The notes below the pieces were generated by a model. It had not been told where the DNA came from and ran no database searches. It worked only from the letters and a program-made list of their open reading frames with translations. Below are positions 53,687 to 63,022 of a stretch of 64,000 nt of DNA, one piece after another. The position numbers were made by a program, and so were the translations under genes. This DNA comes from Paenibacillus wulumuqiensis (GTDB taxonomy: Bacteria > Bacillota > Bacilli > Paenibacillales > Paenibacillaceae): positions 214,788 through 278,787 of the forward strand of contig NZ_LAQP01000014.1 of the NCBI RefSeq assembly GCF_000971965.1. Reading direction: 5' to 3'. How positions within the stretch are numbered: position 1 is the first letter of the stretch; each line of letters starts with the position of its first letter.

Positions 53687-55043
53687 AATGAGCAGCCTGA
53701 CGGCCAAACTGGCGCTGTACCCATAACAACCGGGATAGCAGAGTCACTGCACCTACCGCGAGACCGATACTCAGTCCGACCCAGTAGCCATAAGCAGCCA
53801 GCTCGGTAGAATTGGCGATCCAGTAACCGACCGGCAGGCCGATCACCCAGTACGACAGGAAAGTAAGAAAAAAGGCAGGATTCACATCCTTGTATCCCCG
53901 CAGAGCACCTTGTACAGGTGTGGCAATCGCATCGGACAGCTGATAGAAGCTGGCAAAGATCATAAAATGAGCAATCAGCTCGATCAGCATCGGATCGGAT
54001 GAATACAGTGCCGATACCTGATAACGGAAAGCCAGTAAAATCACCGCCGTGCATACCGATAGCATGACGGCTGTACCAATACCGAGCAGACTGTACTGAC
54101 GTGCATCCTTCAACCGTCCGGCTCCAACTTCATAACCCACCAGAATGGTCAGTGCTGTACATATACTCAGCGGAAGCATATACAGGGTCGAAGCAAAATT
54201 CTGGGCGGCCTGATGGGCTGCGATCGTCATCGTGTCATAACGGCTCATAAGCAGAGTGACGCCGGCGAAGATCGCTGTCTCAAAAAAGATCGCAAACCCC
54301 ATTGGCACACCCAGCCGCAGAATCTCCAGCCATTTCTGACCGGATGGACGATGATACCGGCTGAATATACGGTCATCCCGGAACGGACTGGCCAGTAATA
54401 CCACGAATACAGCGATCAGGAATACACACCAGTAGGTAATGGCCGAAGCGACACCTGCACCCACGCCACCGAGCCGGGGAAATCCCAATTTACCGAAGAT
54501 CAGCAAGTAATTCAGCCCCACATTAATCGGCAGCGAGCAGAGAGTGATCATCATGGAAAAGCGTGTCTGTCCGAGCGCATCAATATAGCTGCGCAGCACC
54601 GTATAGCCAAACAGCGGCACGATCCCGGTAGACAGGGCAATCAGGAAATGAAGTGCAACTTCATGCACGCGGGATTCCAGACTCATCGCATTCAGGATAG
54701 GCTTTACCGTCAGGACGCCGATAATCAGAATAATCAGCGACACCAGCACGGATAGCAGCAGCGCCTGGTACACATCAAAGCTGATCTTGGACCGCTGACC
54801 CGAACCGACGAGCTGGGAGACGATTGGGGTAACCGCGACCAGAATACCGCTCAGTCCTGCCTGGATGGGTACCCAGAGACTGGAGCCGATCGCGACACCT
54901 GCCAGATCCTGGGCGCTCGCATGACCGGACATATTGGTATCAAAAAAGGTCATCAACGACAATGCAATCTGCGTGATCAGCACAGGAAACAGAATTTTGA
55001 GAAACAGACCATACTTTTGTGGCAATGTGGCAGTAGGTATCAT
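53685..55043 (-). CDS. MATE-family efflux transporter (NorM type)
   Basis: A 452-residue exporter with about twelve membrane helices in two related halves. ITQIALSLMTFFDTNMSGHAS at the start and YMLPLSICTALTILVGYEVG in the second half are MATE signatures. Uses Na+ or H+ to export cationic drugs. ATG 55043 (or 55049) is chosen, with ACGAGG upstream; a longer frame from 55118 overlaps the terminator of the neighbour. Confidence 0.9.
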   Translation of the reverse strand: MIPTATLPQKYGLFLKILFPVLITQIALSLMTFFDTNMSGHASAQDLAGVAIGSSLWVPIQAGLSGILVAVTPIVSQLVGSGQRSKISFDVYQALLLSVLVSLIILIIGVLTVKPILNAMSLESRVHEVALHFLIALSTGIVPLFGYTVLRSYIDALGQTRFSMMITLCSLPINVGLNYLLIFGKLGFPRLGGVGAGVASAITYWCVFLIAVFVVLLASPFRDDRIFSRYHRPSGQKWLEILRLGVPMGFAIFFETAIFAGVTLLMSRYDTMTIAAHQAAQNFASTLYMLPLSICTALTILVGYEVGAGRLKDARQYSLLGIGTAVMLSVCTAVILLAFRYQVSALYSSDPMLIELIAHFMIFASFYQLSDAIATPVQGALRGYKDVNPAFFLTFLSYWVIGLPVGYWIANSTELAAYGYWVGLSIGLAVGAVTLLSRLLWVQRQFGRQAAH

Positions 55044-55099
55044 ATTCATAAACCTCGTTAAGTAGAATTGGAGTACACATACATATATACATAAGAAAT

Positions 55100-55151
55100 C
55101 CCCCATATGCTGCACCATATCCTGTAAGCAGGATGATGCGGCATATGGGGG
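55100..55151 (-). terminator. Terminator after the putative glycoside hydrolase gene
   Basis: CCCCCATATGC (55100-55110) pairs with GCATATGGGGG (55141-55151), with ATCCTG/CAGGAT inside. On the minus strand it is followed by ATTTCTT. Confidence 0.75.
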
Positions 55152-55172
55152 AGGCCCTATTATTCGGTACGT

Positions 55173-56351
55173 CTAGAAATTGGCGTTGGAAGTGTAACGG
55201 TTGGTCGCATTCCACAGCAGATACTCTTCGACACCCATATCTTTCATGGCACGAATCTGCTCATCAACCTCTTTTTTACCGTATTGGATATAGTGACCGC
55301 CACCGAGCCAGCTGGCGGTGAAGTCCTGAATCCATGGACGGATAATCGGCTTTTGCTGACCGAGAGGGTCCAGCTTTTTGAGTGTATCCTTCATGGAACC
55401 CTTGATCGTTACATACGGATTTTTGTCCGGATCTTTTACACCATACCAGCCGGTCGTGTAATGACTCGGATAGACCATCGGGCTGATAACATCCACATTT
55501 TCCGAGATTTTGGCGAAATCCTGTCCGATGCCTTCGGCAGCCGGTACGGAAGCCGCATAACCGAAGATATCCACCGATACCCGTACACCCAGTGGAGCAA
55601 GCTCCTTGCGTGCATACTGCACGAATTCGGCGACCACATCGACACGAGACTTGTCGTTCTTCTCGAACTTCAGTTCACTTTCGTGATTTTCAAAGCCTTC
55701 CGGGAAGCGAACATAGTCAAACTGGATTTCCTTAAATCCTTTGGCAGCCGCTTCTTTGGCCAGCTCGATATTGTAATCCCATACTTCTTTTTTATAAGGA
55801 TTCACAAAGTTGTCGCCCTTGCCGTTGCTCCATACCTGTCCGTTACTTTTGACAAAGGACAATTCCGGATGCTTTTTGGCAAGTATGGAATCCTTGAAGA
55901 CAACAATACGTGCGATCGGATAGACCTCATGTTTTTTGAGACGGGTCATCAGTTTATCAATATCACCGATAAACTTTTGCGGACTGCCCATCTTTTTCAG
56001 TTCAGGATTTTCGGTTTTGTACGTTATGTATCCGGCATCATCCTTGAGGTCAATAACCATTGCATTCAGCTCGGTCTTGTCCAGCAGATCGAGCAGAGTT
56101 GTCATACGGGAGCCGCCGGCACTATAGGCGGTCACATAGACACCCTTCACCTTGGGAGCATTGGTCTGCGGATCGATTTTGGCAGGAGGATTGTCAGCGT
56201 CCACCTGTGTGTTGTTCATTTGGCCCTGAATGGCCACCCGGTTCATAATGGATTCCAGCGATGCATGTTGATTGGTGCCCTGTGGTTGAGCAGCCTGGTC
56301 ACCGCCAATGGCGGAAGAAGCGGCCAGCATAAACGCCCAGAAAATATTCAT
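55173..56351 (-). CDS. Putative glycoside hydrolase (DUF4015 type), exported
   Basis: A 392-residue protein with a short N-terminal hydrophobic segment (about 2-15), so probably exported or anchored. The TIM-barrel domain (about 68-385) has VKGVYVTAYSAG, MVIDLKDDAGYITY, EIQFDYVRFPE and ISPMVYPSHY, the pattern of DUF4015 proteins. Substrate unknown; cell-wall or exopolysaccharide is possible. The signal segment lacks positive charges, which is odd. GAGGGTT is upstream. Confidence 0.8.
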   Translation of the reverse strand: MNIFWAFMLAASSAIGGDQAAQPQGTNQHASLESIMNRVAIQGQMNNTQVDADNPPAKIDPQTNAPKVKGVYVTAYSAGGSRMTTLLDLLDKTELNAMVIDLKDDAGYITYKTENPELKKMGSPQKFIGDIDKLMTRLKKHEVYPIARIVVFKDSILAKKHPELSFVKSNGQVWSNGKGDNFVNPYKKEVWDYNIELAKEAAAKGFKEIQFDYVRFPEGFENHESELKFEKNDKSRVDVVAEFVQYARKELAPLGVRVSVDIFGYAASVPAAEGIGQDFAKISENVDVISPMVYPSHYTTGWYGVKDPDKNPYVTIKGSMKDTLKKLDPLGQQKPIIRPWIQDFTASWLGGGHYIQYGKKEVDEQIRAMKDMGVEEYLLWNATNRYTSNANF

Positions 56352-56603
56352 GTAATTTAACCCTCATCTCTTATGTATAATCGTGACAGTATCAGAAAAC
56401 ACCTTAAGTATAACGCATCAAAACCCCATGTTAAAGCCAAGTCTGGAAATGACTGACGGGTAATATGCTGATCGGGAACATAGTCCTTTCCAAGCGTTTT
56501 TGATGCACTTTGCTTAAAGTATTTCATTCAACATATTTAAACCAAGCTGCAGCAAGTTAAACAGGAAACAGAGGAGAATTGGTTTGATTTCTGCATAAGC
56601 AGA

Positions 56604-56651
56604 AAAACCGCTTTTGCCCGGCGCATATAGCGTGAGGACAAAAGCGGTTTT
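56604..56651 (-). terminator. Terminator after the 67-residue protein gene
   Basis: AAAACCGCTTTTG (56604-56616) and CAAAAGCGGTTTT (56639-56651) are perfect arms; on the minus strand TTTTTC follows. Rest of 56352-56739 holds nothing else. Confidence 0.75.
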
Positions 56652-56739
56652 GGACTTATCGGCCAGTGAACGGTATCAAGCTGGACCTGACCGGGTTTTT
56701 CATTCAGCCAAATGCTGATCATACATTAAGAACAAGCGT

Positions 56740-56943
56740 TTATTGCAAAAATTGTTGATCCTGGTTCTCGCAGATACTGTACTGAATAATCTCCATGGCA
56801 TCGTTGGGTTCCAGAATCCGCAGCCCATCACGCAGAACAATAAGTGAATTAAGTTCCTGTTGTTTCAGGGAAGGCATCATATCTGGAAAACACTTCATGA
56901 CAATTTGTGACAATTTGACTGTTTCCACTTCCACAATAATCAT
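56740..56943 (-). CDS. Small acidic protein, unknown function
   Basis: A 67-residue soluble product (KLSQIVMKCFPDMMPSLKQ, then LRILEPNDAMEIIQYSI). No family recognised. AAAGGATGAT would favour the GTG at 56934; the ATG at 56943 abuts the SD. A good terminator 90 bases downstream and clean codon use support it, but it is only a tentative gene. Confidence 0.45.
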   Translation of the reverse strand: MIIVEVETVKLSQIVMKCFPDMMPSLKQQELNSLIVLRDGLRILEPNDAMEIIQYSICENQDQQFLQ

Positions 56944-57147
56944 CCTTTCCTATCCTGGAATCGTTTCGCTTAAAAATGTACGAATTATTCGAACGGGAAC
57001 TTAGGAAAAGCATGGTTGTTCATTAAGAAAAGGGACAGGACACAAACTTCAAATCAGGTATGATGCGGCGGCGTGTACTGATTTTACTATATATAACGAC
57101 AAAAAGCGACTTTCAGTGAATAGCAAAACATAACTCTTCCGAAAATT

Positions 57148-57969
57148 TCAGCTTTTTCGGAATGAACCCATAATGCCTACAGTCTCGACCATATTTACAA
57201 AAGCGTTAGGATCGGTTTCTTTGATGATACGGCGCAGCTCAGCCAGCTCATAGCGAGTTGTGACAGTCATCAGCATATCCTTGGGAGTATGCGAGAAGGC
57301 ACCTTCCGCTTTGATCATGGTCACGCCGCGCTGCAGCGGCATCAGTTTCTCCAGCAGCAGCTCGGTATGGTTGGATACGATAAACAGGGTGATCTTGATA
57401 TGGTGAACATAGATCAGATCGAGCACTTTGCCTCCGATATAGATGGATACCATCGAAGCAAGCGCAATATTCCAGTCATTGGACAGATACCCCATCGCGA
57501 GAATAACGAGACCGTTCAAGCCGACAATCACATTACCGACCGGGAAATCACGATACCGGGTAATAATGGAACCCAGAATATCGAATCCGCCGGAAGAACC
57601 GCCGACCCGGAAGGAAATACCCACCCCTATACCAATCAGCACACCGCCAAATACCGATGAAATCAACAGATCTGTAGCGGCAGCCCGTACAGGGATAATA
57701 GTCATTAACCACGTTGTTGCGGCTACAGACACAATACTGAGAAAAATATATCTTTTTCCGAGCAGGAACCATCCGGCCACCAGCAGCGGGATATTATAGA
57801 CAAAATAAAGCATACTGATATTAAAAGGTGTGAAATAACCCGTTAACATAGCAAGACCTGACACCCCTCCGCTTAATAATTGGTGAGGAATCAGGAACAG
57901 GTTGAACGCAGCAGCTGTAAAAATGGAGCCAAGGATGACAACCAGCAGCGGCAGTATTTTTTTCGACAT
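57148..57969 (-). CDS. YitT family membrane protein (DUF161 and DUF2179)
   Basis: A 273-residue protein with about five membrane helices (residues 5-190), including FNLFLIPHQLLSGGVSG and GGSSGGFDILG. A C-terminal DUF2179 domain follows (about 200-270). Function unknown. ATG 57969 has TAGGAGTG 6 bases upstream. Stands alone. Confidence 0.87.
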   Translation of the reverse strand: MSKKILPLLVVILGSIFTAAAFNLFLIPHQLLSGGVSGLAMLTGYFTPFNISMLYFVYNIPLLVAGWFLLGKRYIFLSIVSVAATTWLMTIIPVRAAATDLLISSVFGGVLIGIGVGISFRVGGSSGGFDILGSIITRYRDFPVGNVIVGLNGLVILAMGYLSNDWNIALASMVSIYIGGKVLDLIYVHHIKITLFIVSNHTELLLEKLMPLQRGVTMIKAEGAFSHTPKDMLMTVTTRYELAELRRIIKETDPNAFVNMVETVGIMGSFRKS

Positions 57970-58083
57970 GAAGTTCACTCCTAGTGTTAGTTAGTTATGG
58001 AAAGTGTGCGTAACCATTTATGGGAAGTTTCTTTCGCAAAAGTAATTATATTATGTTTCAGCTAGGCATAACCCTGTATTTTG

Positions 58084-58379
58084 TGGTATAATGATTTAGA
58101 TATTCTTGAGTAGGGATGTTTTGCTGAATGAAGTTCAGAATATTTTATAAATGCAAGACGGGTTTATTTCATCATAGAGAGTATTGAATAACTCTTTATT
58201 ACAAAAATCATTACTCCAGATGCTCTGGCAGTGAACGGATTATTCAATATCGACACCAGATAACGGGATATGGTGGTCTGTGAGACCTCCTGATAAGCAG
58301 CTATATGCTACTCAATTGCTACTTAAGAATACAAACAAGTTAGTGGATTGTCCACCATCATAGAAGGAGTTTGAATATT
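58084..58379 (+). promoter_or_regulatory. Promoter and long leader of the DEAD-box helicase gene
   Basis: TGG-TATAAT (58084-58092) is an extended -10 promoter. It leaves a leader of about 280 bases before the TTG start at 58380, with small hairpins such as GGTCT/AGACC (about 58283-58295). Long structured leaders are common in cold-induced helicase mRNAs. No terminator within it. Upstream 57970-58083 holds nothing. Confidence 0.5.
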
Positions 58380-59990
58380 TTGACTAAATTTGTAGACTTT
58401 GGGTTAGACGAAAAGGTATTAAAAGCGGTAATGGAACTGGGATTTGAGGAAGCAACTCCAATCCAGTCCAAAGCCATTCCAATTGCGATGAACGGTAGTG
58501 ACTTGATCGGACAGGCGCAGACAGGTACGGGTAAAACAGCAGCATTCAGTATTCCTATTATTAACAAGATCGAACGTTCGGAAGAAAAAATCGTTGCACT
58601 GGTTATGGCTCCAACACGCGAGCTGGCTATCCAGGTAGCGGAAGAAATCGAAAAACTGGCACGCTTCAAAGGCATTCGTTCCCTGCCTATCTACGGCGGA
58701 CAGGAAATTGGCCGTCAGATTCGTGCCCTGAAAAAGAAACCACAAATCATTATCGGTACACCGGGTCGTTTGCTTGATCACATCAACCGCAAAACGATCA
58801 AACTGGAAGATGTACAGCACGTTGTACTGGATGAAGCGGATGAAATGCTGGACATGGGCTTCATGGAAGATATCCAATCCATTCTGAAGCAGGTACCGGA
58901 AGAGCGTCAAACGATGCTGTTCTCCGCTACAATGCCGGCTAACATTCAGCGTCTGGCAAGCCAGTTCCTGAAAAATCCGGAACACGTATCCGTGATTCCA
59001 AAACAGGTAAGTGCACCACTGATCGACCAATCGTATATCGAAGTGAACGAGCGCCAGAAGTTTGATGCCCTGTCCCGCTTGCTGGACATGGAATCTCCTG
59101 AACTGGCTATCGTATTCGGACGTACGAAACGTCGCGTAGACGAACTGTCTGAAGCTCTGCAAAAACGCGGATATTCTGCAGACGGTCTGCATGGTGACCT
59201 TTCCCAGAATCAGCGCGATAACGTTATGCGCAAATTCCGTGACGGCAGCATCGATGTACTGGTTGCTACAGACGTAGCAGCACGTGGTCTGGATGTATCC
59301 GGCGTTACTCACGTAGTGAACTTTGACCTTCCTCAAGATCCGGAGAGCTATGTTCACCGTATCGGCCGTACAGGACGTGCAGGTAAAGAAGGCGCAGCTT
59401 ATTCTTTCGTTACTCCGCGTGAGCTGGATCACCTGCACTTTATCGAGCGTATTACACGCCACAAAATCACCCGTAAACCACTGCCTTCTCTGGCAGAAGC
59501 GATTGAGGGTAAACAACGCATCACAGCTGAGCGTCTGCTTGAGCTTGTTCAGGACGACACTGCTCCACTGAACGAGTACAAAGGCATCGCGATCCAATTG
59601 CTGGAAAGCTATGATTCCGTTAACCTGCTGGCAGCTGCAATCAAGCTCCTGACAGGAGACAAAAAAGACGCACAGGTTGACCTGACACCAGAAGATCCAA
59701 TCCGTGCAAAACGTCGTAAACCGGATGTTCGCTCCGGCGGACGCAAACCATCCGGCAGCTACAACCGTAGCGGCGGTGGTTACAAAGGTAACAACGGCAG
59801 CGGTGGCAGTCGTGGTGGATACGGCAGCGGCGGCGGTGGCTACAAAGGCGGAAGCCGTGACAGCGCTGGCGGCAGCAGCCGTGAAGGCGGACGTGACTAC
59901 TCTCGTGACCGCAAACCACGCAGCAACAATGGCAGCGGCAGCGAAGGACGTCGTCCTTCCACAACCAAACGCCCGGATTCTTTTGAATAA
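58380..59990 (+). CDS. DEAD-box RNA helicase (CshA-like)
   Basis: A 536-residue ATP-dependent RNA helicase for ribosome assembly and mRNA decay, mostly in cold. Motifs: Q-motif with [35 protein letters not shown] and [10 protein letters not shown]. The tail (about 440-536) is rich in Gly, Ser, Arg and Tyr, with repeated GGYKG-type units that bind RNA. Starts with TTG 58380, AAGGAG 10 bases upstream; TTG 58371 is too close. Confidence 0.92.
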   Translation: MTKFVDFGLDEKVLKAVMELGFEEATPIQSKAIPIAMNGSDLIGQAQTGTGKTAAFSIPIINKIERSEEKIVALVMAPTRELAIQVAEEIEKLARFKGIRSLPIYGGQEIGRQIRALKKKPQIIIGTPGRLLDHINRKTIKLEDVQHVVLDEADEMLDMGFMEDIQSILKQVPEERQTMLFSATMPANIQRLASQFLKNPEHVSVIPKQVSAPLIDQSYIEVNERQKFDALSRLLDMESPELAIVFGRTKRRVDELSEALQKRGYSADGLHGDLSQNQRDNVMRKFRDGSIDVLVATDVAARGLDVSGVTHVVNFDLPQDPESYVHRIGRTGRAGKEGAAYSFVTPRELDHLHFIERITRHKITRKPLPSLAEAIEGKQRITAERLLELVQDDTAPLNEYKGIAIQLLESYDSVNLLAAAIKLLTGDKKDAQVDLTPEDPIRAKRRKPDVRSGGRKPSGSYNRSGGGYKGNNGSGGSRGGYGSGGGGYKGGSRDSAGGSSREGGRDYSRDRKPRSNNGSGSEGRRPSTTKRPDSFE

Positions 59991-60022
59991 TACGCAATAG
60001 TCAATAACAGATGATTCATATA

Positions 60023-60056
60023 GGGAGGAGCCGACTTTTACAGTGGGCTCCTTTTT
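60023..60056 (+). terminator. Intrinsic terminator after the helicase gene
   Basis: GGAGCC (60027-60032) pairs with GGCTCC (60046-60051), then five T. Confidence 0.7.
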
Positions 60057-60231
60057 ATATAGGATAAGGGTATACATAAGATCACAGCGTATGCAGGGCA
60101 GCAAGCAGCGAAAGCATAATCCGGTGATATCTATACTGGTATTTTTATGGAGTCTTGGGTTATATTTAATATAGTTACGACCAGAGATAGCGGCTTTGTA
60201 ATGCCGGTACGCATAAGAGGGGGAAGATGAC

Positions 60232-61131
60232 GTGGAATTTAGAGGGGTAATGGGTGGTCTTTACAGGTTGTCAGAATGGGTCATGCGTCTGGCAGGGAGC
60301 AACCTGTTATGGGTAATTTGTTCTTCACCATTTTTATTCTTTTTGGTTTTTAGATTTTTGTTTATGCAGACAGGTGCAAGTCAGAATGATATCCTTCAGA
60401 CGAATTGGCTTTTGGGAATAGTGACACCGTTTACATTATTTCCGGCTACAGCGGCCTTGTTTACCGTCGTTCGTAAATGGGTGATGGGTGATGGCGATGT
60501 CTCGGTATTCAAGACGTACTTCCGGGGTTATAAAGATAACTATAGACAGAGCATGATCGGCGGCATTTTCTATACGCTATTGTTCGTTATTATGTATGTG
60601 GATTATACCGTATACATGAACCAGTTCCCGAATCTGCAGCTGCTGGGCATCATCATGCTGATTTTCCTGCTGGTGTTATTTGTATCCCTGTTCAACTTCT
60701 TTTCAATGATTGCTCATTACCATATGGGGCTAAAAGATATTATTAAAAATGCAATTCTGCTGTCCATTGTCCGTCCATTCCGGTTATTCTCCACACTGCT
60801 TGGTACAGTGGCTCTGTTATTTATCGGTACCAAATATCCGGTATTGTTTATTTTCTTCCTCGCTTCAGCGATCGCCTGGTTTGCTTTCTTTAACTTCTAT
60901 GGCGTATTCCTGAAAATGCAGGAACAGTCCGAAAAGCAGGCTGCAGCAGAGAAGGAGAAGGAACTTCAGGCAGATGAACAGCTGGCGATTGGGGATGAAG
61001 CTCCATCTGTACAGGCGCAGCGTATCGATATTGACTCGGTATCGCAGCAGTCCATGGACGAAGATGTAAAGAAGAAATTGATTGATGAAGCCGAAGTAGA
61101 TGAGACCGATACGAAAAAAGGAAGAATATAG
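60232..61131 (+). CDS. DUF624 (YesL-like) membrane protein
   Basis: A 299-residue protein with about five membrane helices in the first 230 residues, the DUF624 layout (YRLSEWVMRLAGSNLLWVI, TVVRKWVMGDGDV, FKTYFRGYKDNY). The C-terminal 70 residues are a charged, Glu/Gln-rich tail not typical of the family. YesL-like proteins often go with sugar-utilisation genes but here none is adjacent. Starts with GTG behind GAGGGGG. Confidence 0.82.
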   Translation: MEFRGVMGGLYRLSEWVMRLAGSNLLWVICSSPFLFFLVFRFLFMQTGASQNDILQTNWLLGIVTPFTLFPATAALFTVVRKWVMGDGDVSVFKTYFRGYKDNYRQSMIGGIFYTLLFVIMYVDYTVYMNQFPNLQLLGIIMLIFLLVLFVSLFNFFSMIAHYHMGLKDIIKNAILLSIVRPFRLFSTLLGTVALLFIGTKYPVLFIFFLASAIAWFAFFNFYGVFLKMQEQSEKQAAAEKEKELQADEQLAIGDEAPSVQAQRIDIDSVSQQSMDEDVKKKLIDEAEVDETDTKKGRI

Positions 61132-61139
61132 AAATCGAC

Positions 61140-61168
61140 TTTACAAACGTCGGTACGAAGTTTATAAT
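61140..61168 (+). promoter_or_regulatory. SigA promoter of the 6S RNA gene
   Basis: TTTACA (61140-61145), exactly 17 bases, perfect TATAAT (61163-61168). Predicted start at about A61175, in front of a non-coding region. Confidence 0.75.
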
Positions 61169-61174
61169 AAATTT

Positions 61175-61368
61175 ACATCCTGCAATGCACGCCTCGATTT
61201 CTCGTTGTTTTGAACCAATGATGATGTCTCGGGAGATTCATATTTAATTGTTGCTGACCGGCCCTATCCATTGGATGTGGGGACTTCAAAAACAATTGTG
61301 CGATCACCCACCTGCTTAGCAGGTTCGAAGACAATGTTATCGGACGGCATATGCGGGACTTATTTAAA
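61175..61368 (+). ncRNA. ssrS: 6S RNA (SsrS type)
   Basis: About 194 bases, the usual 6S length, without any coding frame. It binds the SigA-RNA polymerase holoenzyme by mimicking an open promoter. The 3' half CACCCACC-TGC-TTA-GCA-GGTTCGAAG resembles the conserved CACC...GGTTCAAG hairpin, and CGGACGGCATATGCGGG resembles GGCGGCATCTCGG of the E. coli RNA. The ends pair: CCTGCAATGC (61179-61188) with GCATATGCGGG (61348-61357). An upper hairpin CCCTATCC/GGATGTGGG lies between. Strong promoter upstream, terminator downstream. Recognised by eye, so the exact ends are approximate. Confidence 0.75.
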
Positions 61369-61384
61369 CTTCTTTAGCAAGAGG

Positions 61385-61416
61385 CAGGTGCCGACGTGAT
61401 GTCGACAGATTTTTGT
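61385..61416 (+). terminator. Possible terminator of the 6S RNA transcript
   Basis: CCGAC/GTCGA hairpin around 61391-61404, then TTTTT at 61410-61414. Weak stem. Confidence 0.4.
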
Positions 61417-61419
61417 AGA

Positions 61420-61470
61420 AAACGCTCTGAATGAGGATTCATTAGAATCTATCAATCAGAGCGTTTTTCG
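61420..61470 (+). terminator. Strong intrinsic terminator downstream of the 6S RNA
   Basis: AAACGCTCTGA (61420-61430) pairs with TCAGAGCGTTT (61456-61466), followed by TT and further T's. Confidence 0.85.
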
Positions 61471-61560
61471 TTTACGCTTACATAATATTAGTTTTCTTAT
61501 GTCCGTACTAATGATACACTTAGATGAAGATAGGCCTGTATATGTAAAGGAGGAAAAGTC

Positions 61561-61953
61561 TTGTCATTAAAGAGAACGTTAGTGGGTATTATACGTAGTC
61601 AGGAAGGCACTGGTGACCGTGCCAAAGACCCTCAAATGAAAACAAGATATTATAATTTATCCCGCGAACGTGCATGGGAAGAAGTCTCTTCAACACTCAA
61701 GAAAATTCCCGGTTACAAAGTGCTGCATGAAGTGGCAAGCGTAGGTGAGATCACGCTGGAACGCCGGTCGAAATTGGGACGGGTTATGGATATTACCGTG
61801 TCCATTATTTCCGTCAGCCCGGTACGGACCGCAATCGATATTCACTCGGCATCCCGAGGATCGCTCGGTGATCTGGGAGCCAACTATCGCAACATATTGA
61901 TCCTGTTTAACTCATTGGAGAAAAAGCTGTCCCAGTATCGGGTAGTGGAATAA
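61561..61953 (+). CDS. DUF1499 family protein
   Basis: A 130-residue soluble protein. RYYNLSRERAWEEV at 29-42 and VRTAIDIHSASRGSLGDLG near 90-108 match DUF1499. Role unknown. TTG start with AAAGGAGG 7 bases upstream, which is strong. Lies after the 6S RNA and before a large palindrome. Confidence 0.8.
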   Translation: MSLKRTLVGIIRSQEGTGDRAKDPQMKTRYYNLSRERAWEEVSSTLKKIPGYKVLHEVASVGEITLERRSKLGRVMDITVSIISVSPVRTAIDIHSASRGSLGDLGANYRNILILFNSLEKKLSQYRVVE

Positions 61954-62164
61954 TTACACATAGACTGCCGTAACATGTACATGTATCAAAGCAGATTGAA
62001 TGCGGATACATAGGATTTGGTTATATTATGGCATTTTGTACGTATAGATTACACTTGTAAATGGTGCCTGGCTGAGTGCGTCTGGAACTGGTATTCAAAT
62101 GGGTGAATTAGAACATGGAATACCGACAAATGCGATAAATACTGTCAAACCAGATGTGGCGCAT
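61954..62164. other. Intergenic stretch, no gene seen
   Basis: Spacer between DUF1499 and the long palindrome. No frame, terminator or RNA structure recognised. Confidence 0.4.
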
Positions 62165-62227
62165 ATTATGATAACAATAAAGAGCAGCCTCTCCCGCAGA
62201 GAAGCTGCTCTTTATTGTTATCATAAT
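62165..62227. terminator. Very long palindrome, bidirectional terminator of DUF1499 and tpx
   Basis: Arms 62165-62193 and 62199-62227 are 29 bases each, complementary except one position (C62189/A62203), with a 5-base loop. The core AAAGAGCAGC/GCTGCTCTTT is terminator-like in both directions. Most terminators here have arms of 10-15 bases, so the outer AT-rich half is unusual. Confidence 0.75.
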
Positions 62228-62364
62228 AAATTGATCGAAGTCAGAGATGGAAATGCATGCTGTACAAAAATATGATACTACAACGAACCCAGCACAACGC
62301 AATATTGTGAAGATATTTTGGCTCAGCAGCCAAGGGTGCTATAAGATGATATTGTACAGTTAAA

Positions 62365-62886
62365 TCAACCCAGCAGCTTTTTAACAGCGTTGATCGCCTG
62401 ATCGTAATTCGGATGCTCGCTCATTTCCGGCAGATACTCTACATACTGAATGACATCTTGCTGATCGACTACAAAAATCGCACGCATATCAATCACGAAC
62501 TCCTTGATCAGTACGCCATAAGCTTTGCCAAACGAGTTGTCACGATAGTCTGAGAGCGTCACTACACGATCTACCCCTGCAGCACCACACCAGCGTGCCT
62601 GTGCAAAAGGAAGATCTGCACTGACCGTAATCACGACAACGTCTTCACCCAGCTCGGAAGCTGCTTCATTAAAGCGGCGTGTTTGTGCATCACATACGCC
62701 GGTATCCAGGGAGGGCACTACGCTGATCAGTTTGATTTTACCGGCAAAATCCGATAAACTTGCCTGCTCCAGCAGATTTTTGCTGAGGGTAAAGGATGGA
62801 GCGGAATCGCCCACTTTTAGTTCGGGACCAATCAGTGTAATCGGGTTACCTTTGAAAGTAGCAATACCTGTACGTTCCTGTGTCAT
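62365..62886 (-). CDS. tpx: Thiol peroxidase
   Basis: Atypical 2-Cys peroxiredoxin that reduces hydroperoxides with thioredoxin. In 173 residues, the peroxidatic Cys65 lies in [14 protein letters not shown] and the resolving Cys100 in ARWCGAAGV. Start at 62886 has AGGAGG at good spacing; a longer frame to 62943 is not used. Confidence 0.94.
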   Translation of the reverse strand: MTQERTGIATFKGNPITLIGPELKVGDSAPSFTLSKNLLEQASLSDFAGKIKLISVVPSLDTGVCDAQTRRFNEAASELGEDVVVITVSADLPFAQARWCGAAGVDRVVTLSDYRDNSFGKAYGVLIKEFVIDMRAIFVVDQQDVIQYVEYLPEMSEHPNYDQAINAVKKLLG

Positions 62887-63022
62887 AATGGTATACCTCC
62901 TATTTAAATGCAGACGTGCATAAAATGCCGTCCTTTTTCGCAATCACAGTCAAAATTCATTATAATTGAGTATATAGTAGAAATCAAAATAATAGCCTGC
63001 CAATCGGCATAAAGGAGAAACT

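Noticed and set aside
59740..59950. Tandem GGT/GGC-rich repeats
   Set aside because: They encode the Gly/Arg-rich tail of the helicase; not a DNA repeat element or CRISPR array.
58419..60104. Long open frame (561 codons) on the minus strand
   Set aside because: Opposite the DEAD-box helicase. It exists because helicase codon bias suppresses stops in that phase; low-complexity composition and no SD.
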